The notes beneath the pieces were generated by a model. The model was not told where the DNA came from. It did no database searches and saw nothing but the letters and a program-made list of their open reading frames with translations. A DNA stretch of 64,000 bases from the NCBI GenBank assembly GCA_037953745.1, contig JBAKBP010007688.1, positions 33,453 to 97,452 on the forward strand, given 5' to 3'. The stretch's first letter is position 1. Each line of letters starts with the position of its first letter. The translations under genes and the position numbers were made by a program. Positions 21,638-31,859 of this stretch are shown here, in pieces. The DNA is from Lithodes maja (taxonomy: Eukaryota > Arthropoda > Malacostraca > Decapoda > Lithodidae).

Positions 21638-22615
21638 ACCACAGGAACGAAAAACCTGAGAGCGAAACCTCCACCCCTAACGAGCCACAGGAACGAAAAT
21701 CCTGAGAGCGAAACCCCCATCCCCAACGAGATCCCCGGTCCCTTTTCCATCCCCGTTTTGGTCTCTCTCTCTCTCCCAATTCATTCCACATATTATACGT
21801 CTCTCAATCACAGTGTTTCTAATATACAAACCACAATACTTTACTGACTGATATTCTTGATGTAGGCTACCACCTAAGTATGTATTTAATTATGTAACCA
21901 CCATACAGGCTATAATACTTTCATTGTGTAGGTTCGGGGCGATCTAAGACACCTTAGCTTCCATTTCACACCAAATCAGATCGTGATTACGTCATCCCTG
22001 TATTTAGTTATATAACAATCATAGTTCCCCCCCAATTCTAGCAATTATATGTCTCTAACCTCCCGTTGTTTTATCCACTAACTATATATATTCCCAACCT
22101 TCCTAATACAACTTCCATTTCACTAGACAAAATACCTAGGAGTAATTCCTAGATTAATTATGAAATTACACTAGACAGCCCCTAACTCACTGAGATCCAC
22201 ATTGCTATTTTATTGATGTACCAACTCCCTAATGTTAACATAATTTAGGGAACTTGTAAAATGAGAAGACACCTATCTTCGTTCCCCCATTTTTAGCAGT
22301 TAGCTATACATAACCTCACGTTGCATTGTTCGTCTGTCAATTTGTGTTCCCTTGCCAGTTCTTGTAGTGAATTATGCCTGTTGATTTAGATAAGTTAATT
22401 ACGAGTTATGTAACAACCTTTAACCACGACTCTATGCACCCGATAAACCTATGCCAGTTATTGTATTGATTTAGGCCTGTTAATTCGGATAAACTCACTA
22501 TGACCAATCTGCAGACGATTATCAGAAGAGATGCAGGAAAGCTACCTCGTATCCCTCTCTCCATGACGAGTATAGATATATGTACCCCCGTGCTCAGTTG
22601 CCCCCTTGCCTTGTC
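21638..22615 (+). repeat. Modular LTR-like repeat, left forward segment
   Basis: It begins with the CCACAGGAACG module (also at 36390 and 57092) and runs to the CATGACGAGTATAGAT junction (about 22562). The part 21890-22573 recurs inverted at 35610-36306. It belongs to the same family as the giant LTRs described at 45337, 49806 and 57089. Confidence 0.7.
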
Positions 22616-22687
22616 TTAAGAACATAAGAACATAAGAAAATGGGAGTCTGCAGAAAGCCGATCGGCCCACACAAGGCAGATCCCTGT
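22616..22687. mobile_element. Short interspersed fragment with AAGAACATAAG repeat
   Basis: This 72-bp block interrupts the modular repeat: the inverse copy at 26765-26780 reads through without it. It contains AAGAACATAAGAACATAAG and GGCCCACACAAGGCAG-like words, and is flanked by TGTCTT on both sides. It is probably the 3' stub of a LINE or a SINE. Confidence 0.45.
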
Positions 22688-22703
22688 CTTCTAGTAACTA
22701 AGT

Positions 22704-25700
22704 CTATCTATCTATCTATTGCCTGACGCCGTGATCCCCGAAGGGGTGGCCACGAACGAACCGCCCCCATGCACCTCTGTCCCCAGTCAGTCGACGCCCC
22801 TCCCCCCAACCAGCACCGCCTTCATTCATGTAGTTCCTCACTCCATCCTTCCACCTCATATTCGGTCTACCTCTCCCCCTCTGTCCCTCCACCTCGCTCT
22901 CGTACACCCTCTTAGTCATTCTCTCGCTTTCCATACGTTCCATATGGCCGAACCATCTCAAGTTGTTCCTTTTCACACTTTCCAGCACATCTACCTCCAC
23001 ACCACACCTCCTTCTTACTTCCTCATTAATCTGTCTATCCCTCCATGTAATTCCGCACGCACTCCTTAAGTAATTCATTTCCACTGCTCTCACTCTTGGT
23101 CTGAGTCTCTCAACCAACGTCCATGCTTCGCTTCCGTAAGTCAGTGTCGGGATTAACACACTGTCATGCAAGGACTTCTTCACTTCCATACTGACCACCC
23201 TATTTCTTGTTACTGCTTTTAGCGTTCCTACAACCCTCTTCCCCTGTTGTACCCTCTCCCGCACCTCTTCATCCATAGTCCCATCTTTACTCAACACACT
23301 GCCCAGATACTTAAAAGAGTTGACGATCTCCATAGCCTGACCGTTCAGCTTCACCTCACACTCTGTGACTTCACCCCTTTCGAAGACCATAACCTTGCTC
23401 TTCCCCGTATTTACCTTCAAATTCCGTTTTTCGCACACTGTTCCAAACTCATTTACCAGACCCTGCAACTCCCATTCATTATCACTCATCAGAACTGTAT
23501 CATCCGCAAACAGCAGTATAGGTAGCTTCCACTCAATTCCCTCCCTTTTCAGCAATACACCAACATCCACTGCTCTTGATAGTATTTCTTTCATAACTCC
23601 ATCCATATATACAGTAAACAACCACGGGGACATCACACACCCCTGTTTCAAACCAACATTCAGGTCAAAGAACTCGCTCTGCTCACTCTCCACACGTACT
23701 GCCGCCTTTGCACCCTCATACATGCTCTTCACTGCTTTCAGCAACTTGCCCTCTACTCCGTATATTCTAAGTACTTTCCACAAACCTTCTCTATCCACTC
23801 TGTCATAGGCCTTCTCCAAGTCCATAAAGGCAACATACACCTTTTGTTTCTTCTCCAGATACTTCTCCACAACACAATTCAGGGTAAAAATCTGATCTAC
23901 ACATCCTCTTCCCTTCCTAAAGCCTCCCTGCTCGTCGCCTATCCATTTCTCCGTTCTCACTCTCACTCTCTCAATCACTACCCTACTGTATACCTTCCCT
24001 ACTACGCTTAGAAGACATATTCCTCGGTGGTTACCACACACTCCTCTTTCCCCTTTGCCCTTATATAGGGGGACTATTATGCCAGTCTTCCAGTCATCGG
24101 GTGCACTCCCCTTCTCCCATGCTAGTTTGCACATTTTCCATACCCATTCTATCACTATCTCACCACCATACCTCAACATTTCACCACACACTCCATCTGT
24201 TCCTGGTGCTTTCCCCAACTTCACTCTTTTCATGGCTTCCCACACTTCTGACCTCCTGATCCCCACCTCCTCCTCCACTACTTCTCTTCTTCTCCCTCCC
24301 ATACCATATCCAGCTATGTTTGCTGGCTCTTCATTCCTTTCATTTAGCAACTCACTGAAGTACTCCCTCCATCTTTCGACTCTCTCTTGCTTCTCGGCTA
24401 GCATTCTCCCATTCTTATCTTTCACACCCTTACTGTTTCCCTTGCTACCTTCCCTAACTTTCTTGACTTCTTTCCAGAACAGTTTCTTACTCTCCCTCCA
24501 TTTTACACTCAGATTCCTTCCAAATTCCTCATCTACTCTTCTCTTACTTTCCTTCACTACTCTCTTCACCACCCTCTTACTCTCCACGTACCTCGCTCGT
24601 TTCTGTCTCTCGGAATCTTCATTCCCTCTACTACCCAACCACTCTCTATATGCTTTCTTCTTTTCTTCCACAGCTATTCTTACCTCTTCTGTCCACCATG
24701 CTGTACCTTTCACTCCCCTCCCTCTTCTCCTCACTCCACACACCTCCTCACATGCTGCACAGATCTCATCCTTAAACACCTTGCTCATCTCCTCCACTTC
24801 CTCCATAACTTCCAGGTCGAACCCACCTAGTCGTCTTTCCACTGCTCTCCTGTACTCCTCCCTGACTTCCTCCTCCTGCAACCTCTCCACCCTCCTCACC
24901 ATTCCACCCTCCTCTCGCCTCCCTCCCGCTCTCCTCACCCACTTCTTTTGTATCCTAACCTTAGCTACCACTACATAATGATCAGACAGACCCCCTCCAA
25001 TACCCCTATACACCCTAGCATCCATCACAGATTTCTTCATTCGTTCATCCACACATACATAATCAATCAATGACTTTCGTTCCACCACTGTCTTATCCTT
25101 CATCGTCAACATCCGTTTCCACGTGTACCTGTGGATCATTCTGTGTCGGAAGAAGGTGTTGGCTATCCACAGCCTCCTCCCCACACATACGTCCACAAGT
25201 GCACTACCATTCCCATTCACCTCTGATGGTACCCCCCACCCTCCCACCACTCCCTCAACTTTCCTATCACCCACCTTACCATTCATATCCCCAATCAGAA
25301 ATATTCTTTCGTTCTTGTCAAACTTCTCCAGGCACGCCTCCACATTCATCCAGAACTCCTCTTTCTTTCTTTCAAGTATATCCTCTGTCGGGGCATACAC
25401 GCATGCAATCACCCACGTTTGTATTCCTACTTTCATTCTCACCCCCACAATCCTTGAACCCACAGACCCATACTCTCTTACACATTCCTTCCATTTGCTA
25501 CTTACAAACAAACATGCACCTTCTCTCACTGTTCCTTCACTCACTCCAGCACACACACCCATTCCACACTCCCACTCTCTCACATCTGAACCTTTCCATT
25601 TGGTCTCTGTCATTCCACATACATCCAGCCTGGCATTCACTAACACTTCCAGAACCTCTCTCTCTTTTGTGCCATCATTCATGCCACTAACATTCCATGT

Positions 25701-25741
25701 AGCCATTCTCAGAATGTCCGAAGGCATGTCCTTAGTCGGTC
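22704..25741 (-). mobile_element. RTE-type LINE
   Basis: The element lies on the minus strand and ends in a short (GATA)n tail (22704-22719), directly after the stop codon. Its insertion point is visible because the intact repeat, inverted at 26725-26760, reads straight across. It has a single ORF with endonuclease and RT, a short or absent 3' UTR and a tetranucleotide tail, all usual for RTE elements. Confidence 0.85.
22716..25727 (-). CDS. RTE endonuclease-reverse transcriptase (intact frame)
   Basis: This is an uninterrupted frame of about 1,000 codons. The N-terminal AP-type endonuclease shows MATWNVSG (ATG at 25706), TETKW, GDMNGKVG (near 25290), a NTFF...HRYTW block and SDHYVV. The RT has APGTDGV, FMDLEKAYDRV, GLKQGCVMSP (near 23650) and the catalytic FADDTVLM (near 23510). 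The C-terminus contains the WFGHMERM segment and the RGRGRP...W motif seen after the RT of RTE proteins. The open frame continues to 25790, but residues before about 25742 are encoded by the host repeat; I use the first ATG inside the element. This is the best candidate for a still-active element in the window. Confidence 0.85.
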   Translation of the reverse strand: MPSDILRMATWNVSGMNDGTKEREVLEVLVNARLDVCGMTETKWKGSDVREWECGMGVCAGVSEGTVREGACLFVSSKWKECVREYGSVGSRIVGVRMKVGIQTWVIACVYAPTEDILERKKEEFWMNVEACLEKFDKNERIFLIGDMNGKVGDRKVEGVVGGWGVPSEVNGNGSALVDVCVGRRLWIANTFFRHRMIHRYTWKRMLTMKDKTVVERKSLIDYVCVDERMKKSVMDARVYRGIGGGLSDHYVVVAKVRIQKKWVRRAGGRREEGGMVRRVERLQEEEVREEYRRAVERRLGGFDLEVMEEVEEMSKVFKDEICAACEEVCGVRRRGRGVKGTAWWTEEVRIAVEEKKKAYREWLGSRGNEDSERQKRARYVESKRVVKRVVKESKRRVDEEFGRNLSVKWRESKKLFWKEVKKVREGSKGNSKGVKDKNGRMLAEKQERVERWREYFSELLNERNEEPANIAGYGMGGRRREVVEEEVGIRRSEVWEAMKRVKLGKAPGTDGVCGEMLRYGGEIVIEWVWKMCKLAWEKGSAPDDWKTGIIVPLYKGKGERGVCGNHRGICLLSVVGKVYSRVVIERVRVRTEKWIGDEQGGFRKGRGCVDQIFTLNCVVEKYLEKKQKVYVAFMDLEKAYDRVDREGLWKVLRIYGVEGKLLKAVKSMYEGAKAAVRVESEQSEFFDLNVGLKQGCVMSPWLFTVYMDGVMKEILSRAVDVGVLLKREGIEWKLPILLFADDTVLMSDNEWELQGLVNEFGTVCEKRNLKVNTGKSKVMVFERGEVTECEVKLNGQAMEIVNSFKYLGSVLSKDGTMDEEVRERVQQGKRVVGTLKAVTRNRVVSMEVKKSLHDSVLIPTLTYGSEAWTLVERLRPRVRAVEMNYLRSACGITWRDRQINEEVRRRCGVEVDVLESVKRNNLRWFGHMERMESERMTKRVYESEVEGQRGRGRPNMRWKDGVRNYMNEGGAGWGEGRRLTGDRGAWGRFVRGHPFGDHGVRQ

Positions 25742-26803
25742 GTGTATATATAATATTAACCGGAGTATGCCACCAGTATTGATACGACATAGCGGCACTG
25801 TCCTTGTGTCGTATTGTGCCACGTGCATACCAAACTGGTTTTCATCATCTTATTAGGACGACGGCTATAATGTCGTCATTCATGCATGTATTCAATCCTT
25901 AGGTTAATTATCTTTTATCCGCCATTGTGTTCCTCTCTTCCATTTACTTTTCCACAATTGTTATACGTCTTCCAATCACCTCCTCCGTATCCACAATCCA
26001 CACTACTCTGTTTTGCTTCGTGACCCCATGCTCAGTGGTCACCTGTTTTGTCGGTCACCCTGTCTTTTGCTCCTTCACGCCCCGCTGCACACGCCACCCT
26101 ACCTGTTCGATCGTAGGGAAATGCCACCCCTATGTCCAGCGCATTTAGGGTCACGACCCTAGGTCACGAGCGGCACGGTGCCTAGCCTCAAACCACCCCC
26201 TTTCCAATATCCAACCCCCACCTGTAAAGACGCCCAGACGAACTTTCTAACATGCCGATCCCGTTCATTTCCTCACCCCAATAAATAGAAGGAAAGGAAC
26301 AGCTGAGCATGGGTTGGTATGTGGGTTACATTATTAATTATAGGGGTGACATAATCATGATCGGGTTCGTTGTGAACTGGAAATCGAAGGCGTTTTGAGC
26401 TCGCCTTCGCACCTACACAAATGAAAGTACTATAACCCACAAGGTGGTTTACATACTTAGTTGGTACATCAATAATGTCTAGGAGGAAAGTCATGTGGTT
26501 TGTATTAAAGAAGATTGGGTTTTTTAAGAGGTGTGCAACATGCAGAGTTAAGTGGAAAAGAGAAAACATCGTGGATAACAGATAGTTACCCTAAGGAGTG
26601 AATACATGCATAAACGGTGGCATTATAGACGTCGTCCTAATAAGATGATGAAAACCGGTTTGGTATGCACGTGGCACAATACGACACAAGGACAGTGCCG
26701 CTATGTCGTATCAATACTGGTGGCATACTCCGGTTAATATTATATATACACTTAGTTACTAGAAGAACAAGGCAAGGGGGTGACTGAGCACGGGGGTACA
26801 TAT
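25742..26803. repeat. Modular LTR-like repeat, palindrome centre
   Basis: Bases 25742-25900 recur inverted at about 26600-26760. Bases 26340-26480 are a diverged inverted copy of about 21860-22000. Part of 25920-26030 resembles 50240-50345 in forward orientation. No coding sequence is present. With insertions removed, this is the middle of a fold-back whose outer arms are 21890-22573 and 35610-36306. Confidence 0.65.
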
Positions 26804-27370
26804 CATGATCGGGAGGTGTGGTGGAGTGGTCTTGCCACTGGCCTGGTAATCCAAAGGTCCCGGGTTCAAATCCCGATGTATCAATGGGAAGATATTATTG
26901 GGATGGAATTTGAGCTGTACCTAGTAGCAGTGCATTACCACAAGCCCACCGAAACGTCAATCAAATACCCTCATTGTTCCCTGATTAAATAGCAGTGTAT
27001 GAATATTCCCATATTCAAAATATGCTATAGGGGTGCAATGCCTGGTGAGTTATCTGCTCAACAGGTGGCGTTGTGTGTGTGTGAGTGTGAGAGTCCGAGT
27101 GTAGGGGGTGAGACAGTGAAGCACGGGAACGAGATGGCTTCAGAGATGGGGTCGTTTCGGTCCATGAGTGAGCACCATGCCTCATGTGAAGGCAAGATGG
27201 CAGGTGCTCGTTGTACTCTACGTGCTTCACATGTCTCACTCCCTAGACTGGAACAAGACCTCACAGGCTTCACTGTTTATTGTAAAACGGTGAATGTTAA
27301 GGCTCTCAGCCTATGCCCGAGAGGAAGTAAGTTGGAATATAGAAAAAAAAAAAAAAAAAAAAAAAAAATA
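26804..27370 (+). mobile_element. tRNA-derived SINE with poly-A tail
   Basis: The head has A-box-like TGGTGGAGTGG and B-box-like GGTTCAAATCC (26820-26875) and resembles a threonine tRNA. The body runs about 450 bp and ends in a poly-A tract (27343-27368). It inserted in the TACATATAT of the modular repeat. The DIRS element then landed a few bases past its tail. It differs from the SINE at 10871. The open frame across it (26999-27382) has no coding signature. Confidence 0.65.
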
Positions 27371-27373
27371 TAT

Positions 27374-27674
27374 ATTTGTTAGTAGTCTTGGCAAATCCAA
27401 CGTCAAGGCTATTAACCTAATTGCAATGACGACTTGTCTATTTTGACTGCTCTGTCGTCATTCCAACCGCGGTTAAAAAGAAAACGTCTAGAGTCTACTC
27501 CTTATCTTGCTCTAGGAGACATTGTACATTAACCAAAACTACCACCGAAGGTGAAAAAAGCATAGAAGAGAAGAAAAAGGGGTTTACCTTAGTTACCGCT
27601 TAAGGCCCATCCCGTGTTCCGTCATGTGCAGATCCCTGTCGAACGTGCGCATGAGCGACCCTCTCTTGTTATCA
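27374..27674. repeat. DIRS left inverted terminal repeat
   Basis: This is the inverse of about 35260-35555, with few mismatches. It lacks the outer extension and hairpin found on the right repeat. It contains the 25-base core AATAGCCTTGACGTTGGA in inverse (27396-27421). Confidence 0.9.
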
Positions 27675-28647
27675 TTTTTTCACGCGCTCCATTGAATGAA
27701 GTCGCTTTTGTTGTGCTCCTTTAATTCACCCTGTTTAGGTTAGTTTCGGCTTTTCTGGCCTTCTTTTTTGTTAGACAGATGTTACGTGATCTAGGGCACA
27801 CGTAAATGGGCTCCTAAGTGTGTATAATGGAGACGCGTGTGGAAATAGCTTACCGAAGGTACGGGGGAGCCTGGCGTTCCTCGTATATGTTTTTCATTCT
27901 TTCTCTTTTCATATTCTTTTTTCCTGTTAGTCTTGGCATGGTTTAGCTTTTAGCTTCATTTAGCCTAGCTCGTTTTCTCATTCAGGAATTGCTATGCCCC
28001 TATGAGTTCTCATTTTTTTTCATAGCCTAGGTGTACAGTTGGTTCACAATATGAGATTTCGTGATGGCGGTGCTGTTTGTAGGGTTTGTGTCGGCCGCAT
28101 AAATAGCGTTCTTCCCGAGTCCCCCCTTTCGAGCCTTCACTGTGTCTCAAGGGCCTGGGCGCTTGGTGGTTCGTGATGTCCAGGGGTACCCCACGGGGGC
28201 CTCTCCCTCACACCACAGGGTTTTTCGCCCCTGACACATTCTCTACTCACGGCTAGGCCACCCTTTTTCTCGCCAGTTTCATTTATTGGTTTTTGTGTTC
28301 CCTTCCTGTTTTCACCTCCATCCTTTCATAGCCTTTTGCCCAATCCTGGGGTACCCCACGGGGGCCCCTGTTTGTGCCACACCACCCAACCTGCCACTTC
28401 TCCTCATGGGCTTTGCTCTATCTCTGTGGGTTGGGTGGTTCCTGGGGGATGTGCCTCCTCTCCCCTGGTGTGTCTTCCTTGCCTCTCCCTTGACCGGTTG
28501 AGTCAGGATATTATCAAGGAAGGCACTGCTCAGCTTGATGGTCATCGTCGCTTGGAGTTCATAAGGAGTTGACGCTTGTTTGCGGGCCTTTTTTGGTTTT
28601 CCTAGACGCTCCTCTCGCTTTTTCGGCACCGGACCATCTCGGCCGGT

Positions 28648-28790
28648 CCCGCAAATTTGCGGTGTGCTCGATTCGGTCCTCTGGGACATTTCGGCTCCCC
28701 GCAAATTTGCGACGATCGCTGGGGGGTCCCGCGGAGATGTGGGGGGTTTGTGTCGGTACGGTTCTACCTCCATTGGCCCGCAAATTTGCG
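28648..28790. promoter_or_regulatory. Three copies of palindrome CGCAAATTTGCG in the DIRS leader
   Basis: GCAAATTTGC occurs at 28651-28660, 28701-28710 and about 28780-28789, each with CCC before it and G-rich sequence after. Three perfect palindromes within 140 bp, upstream of the coding region, look like binding sites for a dimeric factor. The function is unknown. Confidence 0.45.
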
Positions 28791-29432
28791 GTTATAGTTG
28801 GCTTTCACTGTTGACCTTTTTTATGTCATATTGTTGCCTGATACTATATTGGTGTATGCACTTTCCTGGTGTTATAGGCCCTGCATGTAAGATGTTGAGT
28901 GGTGGTTAACACTTTCTCCATCTTTGCAGGTTCTGCTGGTGCTCTTCCGCCTCGGCCGCCCTCCTCACCTACCTCTGTGCTCCCAGTTTAGGGTGAGTAC
29001 GGATACCTGTTTGCATGTGTGTTCCTGTTTCCCCATGCTCCTTCCCTGGTTCTTCTTGGCCATTCTCTCCACTTCCTCCTTCGACGTGCTGATTCTGGTG
29101 TGTGTTCTTCTCGTGCTGGTCGGCTGCTTTGCTTTCGCCTTGGTTGTCGCTCCCCGTGCTTGGTGAGCCACATGTCCTGCTTGCGCCACTCGCTCTTTGT
29201 GTCCTCTACGGCCTATTAGGTTAATAGCCTTGACGTTGGACCTCCCTGCTCTGTGTGGCCCGTGTCTGGCCCTGGTTCCTCGGCGGCGGCTGTGGCCTCT
29301 GCTTCCCTTCCGTCGGTGTGGCCGATGGTCTCCCGCCACATTGGGCCTGTGGGCCGCCGTTCCCCGGCCTTTGTTGCCGCCTGGTTCCGCGTCACCCTGG
29401 GTATCCCTGACCCGACTGACGGCCGTTCAACA

Positions 29433-29677
29433 CAGCCCGTCGCCTCGTAGGTGGAGCTCTCGTCTCACACACGAGGGGTCGGGGGTTCAATCCCAGAACG
29501 GGCGGTGACGAATTGGGCTTGTCTCCTTTCATGTGTTAGCCTCAGTTCACCTAGCTGTAAATAGGTACCTGGAATACGTGGACGACGTTGTGGCGTCCCA
29601 TCTGGGGTTGGCACAAATGGTACAAGGCGAGCTGGGTATCATATGGTTCACCTACGCTACTGGTCAACCTAAGCCTC
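29433..29677 (+). mobile_element. tRNA-derived SINE, 3'-truncated, inside the DIRS element
   Basis: This matches the first 245 bp of the SINE at 10871, including the tRNA-like head, but stops before the 3' structured tail. No (CA)n and no clear target duplication are seen. Loss of the 3' end is unusual for a retroposed copy, so it may have been captured by recombination or shortened later. Confidence 0.7.
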
Positions 29678-29689
29678 CACGCTCTCGCT

Positions 29690-31700
29690 CGCCTCGCTAC
29701 TGCCCCTCGTCGTCCTCTTGATCGCCTTGACGTCGCCCGTCGCCCTCGTCTTGGTTCTCGCCCTGAGGCCGGGGTTAGCGGCTCTGCTCCTGTGCGCCCT
29801 CCCCTGGCCTCTACGGAAGGGGCTCTCCTCCCTTCCGCCCGCTTTCCTAGCCCAGACGACTTCCTCTTACGTTGTCCTCTCCGCGCGCGGTTGTTCGTGC
29901 TGTCGCTGGCCCTCTGCTCCCTCCTACACTGTCCAGGAGGGTCCGCCTGGGTGTCGTTGCTTCTCCTACTTCACCTGCTTCAGTGCCTCTTCTTCCTTCA
30001 CGGTCTCGTCCCACGGTGGAGGTCCCTCCCTCCTCCGCCTCGGTGTCGGGCCGCCCTGTTCTCTCAGCCCCGGGGGTCCTTGCTCTGTTTCCCCCCGCGG
30101 CTCCTTCTGGCCTCCTTTCACCCGGCCAGCCTTCCCCCTCCCGTCGTCCTGCTCCTCCTCCTTCTTCTCTTCCTGCCCTTCACTTCCCGTCTCGCCTGGG
30201 GGGTACCCCTCCTCTTGCCTCGGTGAGGTTTCGGGGTCCCCCTTTCTCGGGAGCTGTCGTGTCGCTGGAAGAGGGGGATGGTGCTGTTTCCCCCTCGGCC
30301 GTTCGTGATCGGGGACGGGTTCCTCTACGGCGACACGGCCGTCGTCGCTCGCCTTCCTTGGGCCGCGACGCTGCTGGTTCGTGTCGTGGGTCTCGCTCCC
30401 GCTCACGCTTGTCCCTGCGGGCCGACGATTCTGGGTGGGGGGGGGGGGGGTCGCCTCTCTCGGTTCGATTGTTGGCTTTGCAGGGCTGGGTTGTGTCACG
30501 CTTCGACGGGTGCTTGGCGTCGTTGGACGCCTCCCTCTTCTCGCGCTTCTTGGCGGTGCCTCACCCTCAGCGCCTCGCCCTTCCTACCCCTGCTACGGTC
30601 CCGCTCCCTTCTGCAGGCCTACGCTCTGGTCAGACTTCAGCCGCACTGACCTCCTTCCGGCTGTTCAGTCCCTGGCTGTGTTGACGGGTCTGTCCTCCTG
30701 TGGGACGGGTTTGTGCGACGCCGGTACGCCTGGCTTCGCCGTCATGCTCGGTCGCCCTCTCCCCTTGGAGGCCTGGTTTGCTGAGGCCTTCGCCTTCACA
30801 CCGTTCCGTCGACGGCTCTCCTTCGGTCCCTCCCTTAGGTTAATAGCCTTGACGTTGGACTGGGGTCGTCACTGCTTTTGCCTCCTCTTGTGTCTGTCGG
30901 CGGGTTGGCCGGCGCGTTCTGGTCCTGGATGGGCGCGCCCATTCTTGAACTTTGTTCTATTGCTACCCCGTTCTTCTCTCACCCGGATCAGGCCTCTGTC
31001 GCCACGGTATTTCCCTTGCGACAGAGGGTGACGGACTTCTTGTCTTGTCTTTCGGTTCCCTCCGGCCGTCTGTCCCCGCCTGCGGCTTTTCGGGGCGTCT
31101 GCGCCAGGCGCTCTTCGCGAGGATTTGGACCGCGTTCTGCGGGTCCACCTTCGGCTCGCGGTGTCTTTGGTTCACGAGCTGAAGGCGGTTTTGTGCGCGG
31201 CAACTCGGCGCCGCCCGACAGTGCGGTCCTCGTTCTGCCGGCCGGCCCCCTTGGATATTCGTCAGGGTTTGTTGTACTCTGCGCTATATACGTTGGGGTT
31301 GTTTCAGCTGGTTGCTTGGGTATGCTCGCTTCTCTGTCGGCGGCCCCTGCTTCCGACACGCGACGACGCGCTGTGTCGTTGCGGTCCCTGCTTCCGTCAC
31401 GCACCGTCGTGCTGTGTCGCACGCGGGGTCTTCTCAGTCCCGTCCTTCTGCCGGTTCTCTTCGGGGTGCTGCTGCACGTGCTGCCGCCTTGCGCGGCCGC
31501 AGGACTGGGACGTTGCAGGCCAGTGCGTCGATTCCGCCTCGCCCTTCTGTTCTTGCCCCCTTTCATCCCCGCTGTGTCGGGGCTGGCCGGCCTTCCACTT
31601 CCGGCCGCCCTTCGACGTGGTCTGCCCCGCGCCGGCCTGGGGTTGGGGTGGCCCGCCTTTTTCACCGGGGTTGGGGGGGGGGGGGGGGTTAGAGGTCGAC
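29690..31700 (+). pseudogene. Possible gag-like region of the DIRS element
   Basis: This GC-rich stretch lies where DIRS elements encode gag. One frame from about 31125 shows a plausible helical segment followed by an arginine/serine/glycine-rich region up to a poly-G run (31672-31687). Several long overlapping frames exist because stop codons are rare at this composition, so they are weak evidence. Frameshifting poly-G runs occur at about 30431-30449 and 31675-31687. I cannot define a start or an end. Confidence 0.3.
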
Positions 31701-31859
31701 GTGGCGCTCGTGCCCGCACGGCCCGTCCCGAGGGTACCTCCGCGTCAACACAATGTGTAGGTCTCTGGGTCGGCCTCCTTGTTCTCCTTCTCGCCTGGCC
31801 GACCGGGTCGCTCCCCTCCTCTCGGGTGCTCCCTCGGGTTGTTTTTCCCCTTGCGCCCC

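Noticed and set aside
22719..25782. Plus-strand open frames opposite the RTE element
   Set aside because: They are Ser/Pro/His-rich antisense readings of the RTE coding strand without any domain.
26812..26880. tRNA gene (threonine-like)
   Set aside because: A and B boxes are present, but the sequence continues into a body ending in poly-A with no proper acceptor stem; a SINE head is the better reading.
26999..27382. Protein-coding gene of 127 residues
   Set aside because: The frame lies inside a SINE body and ends in lysines encoded by its poly-A tail.
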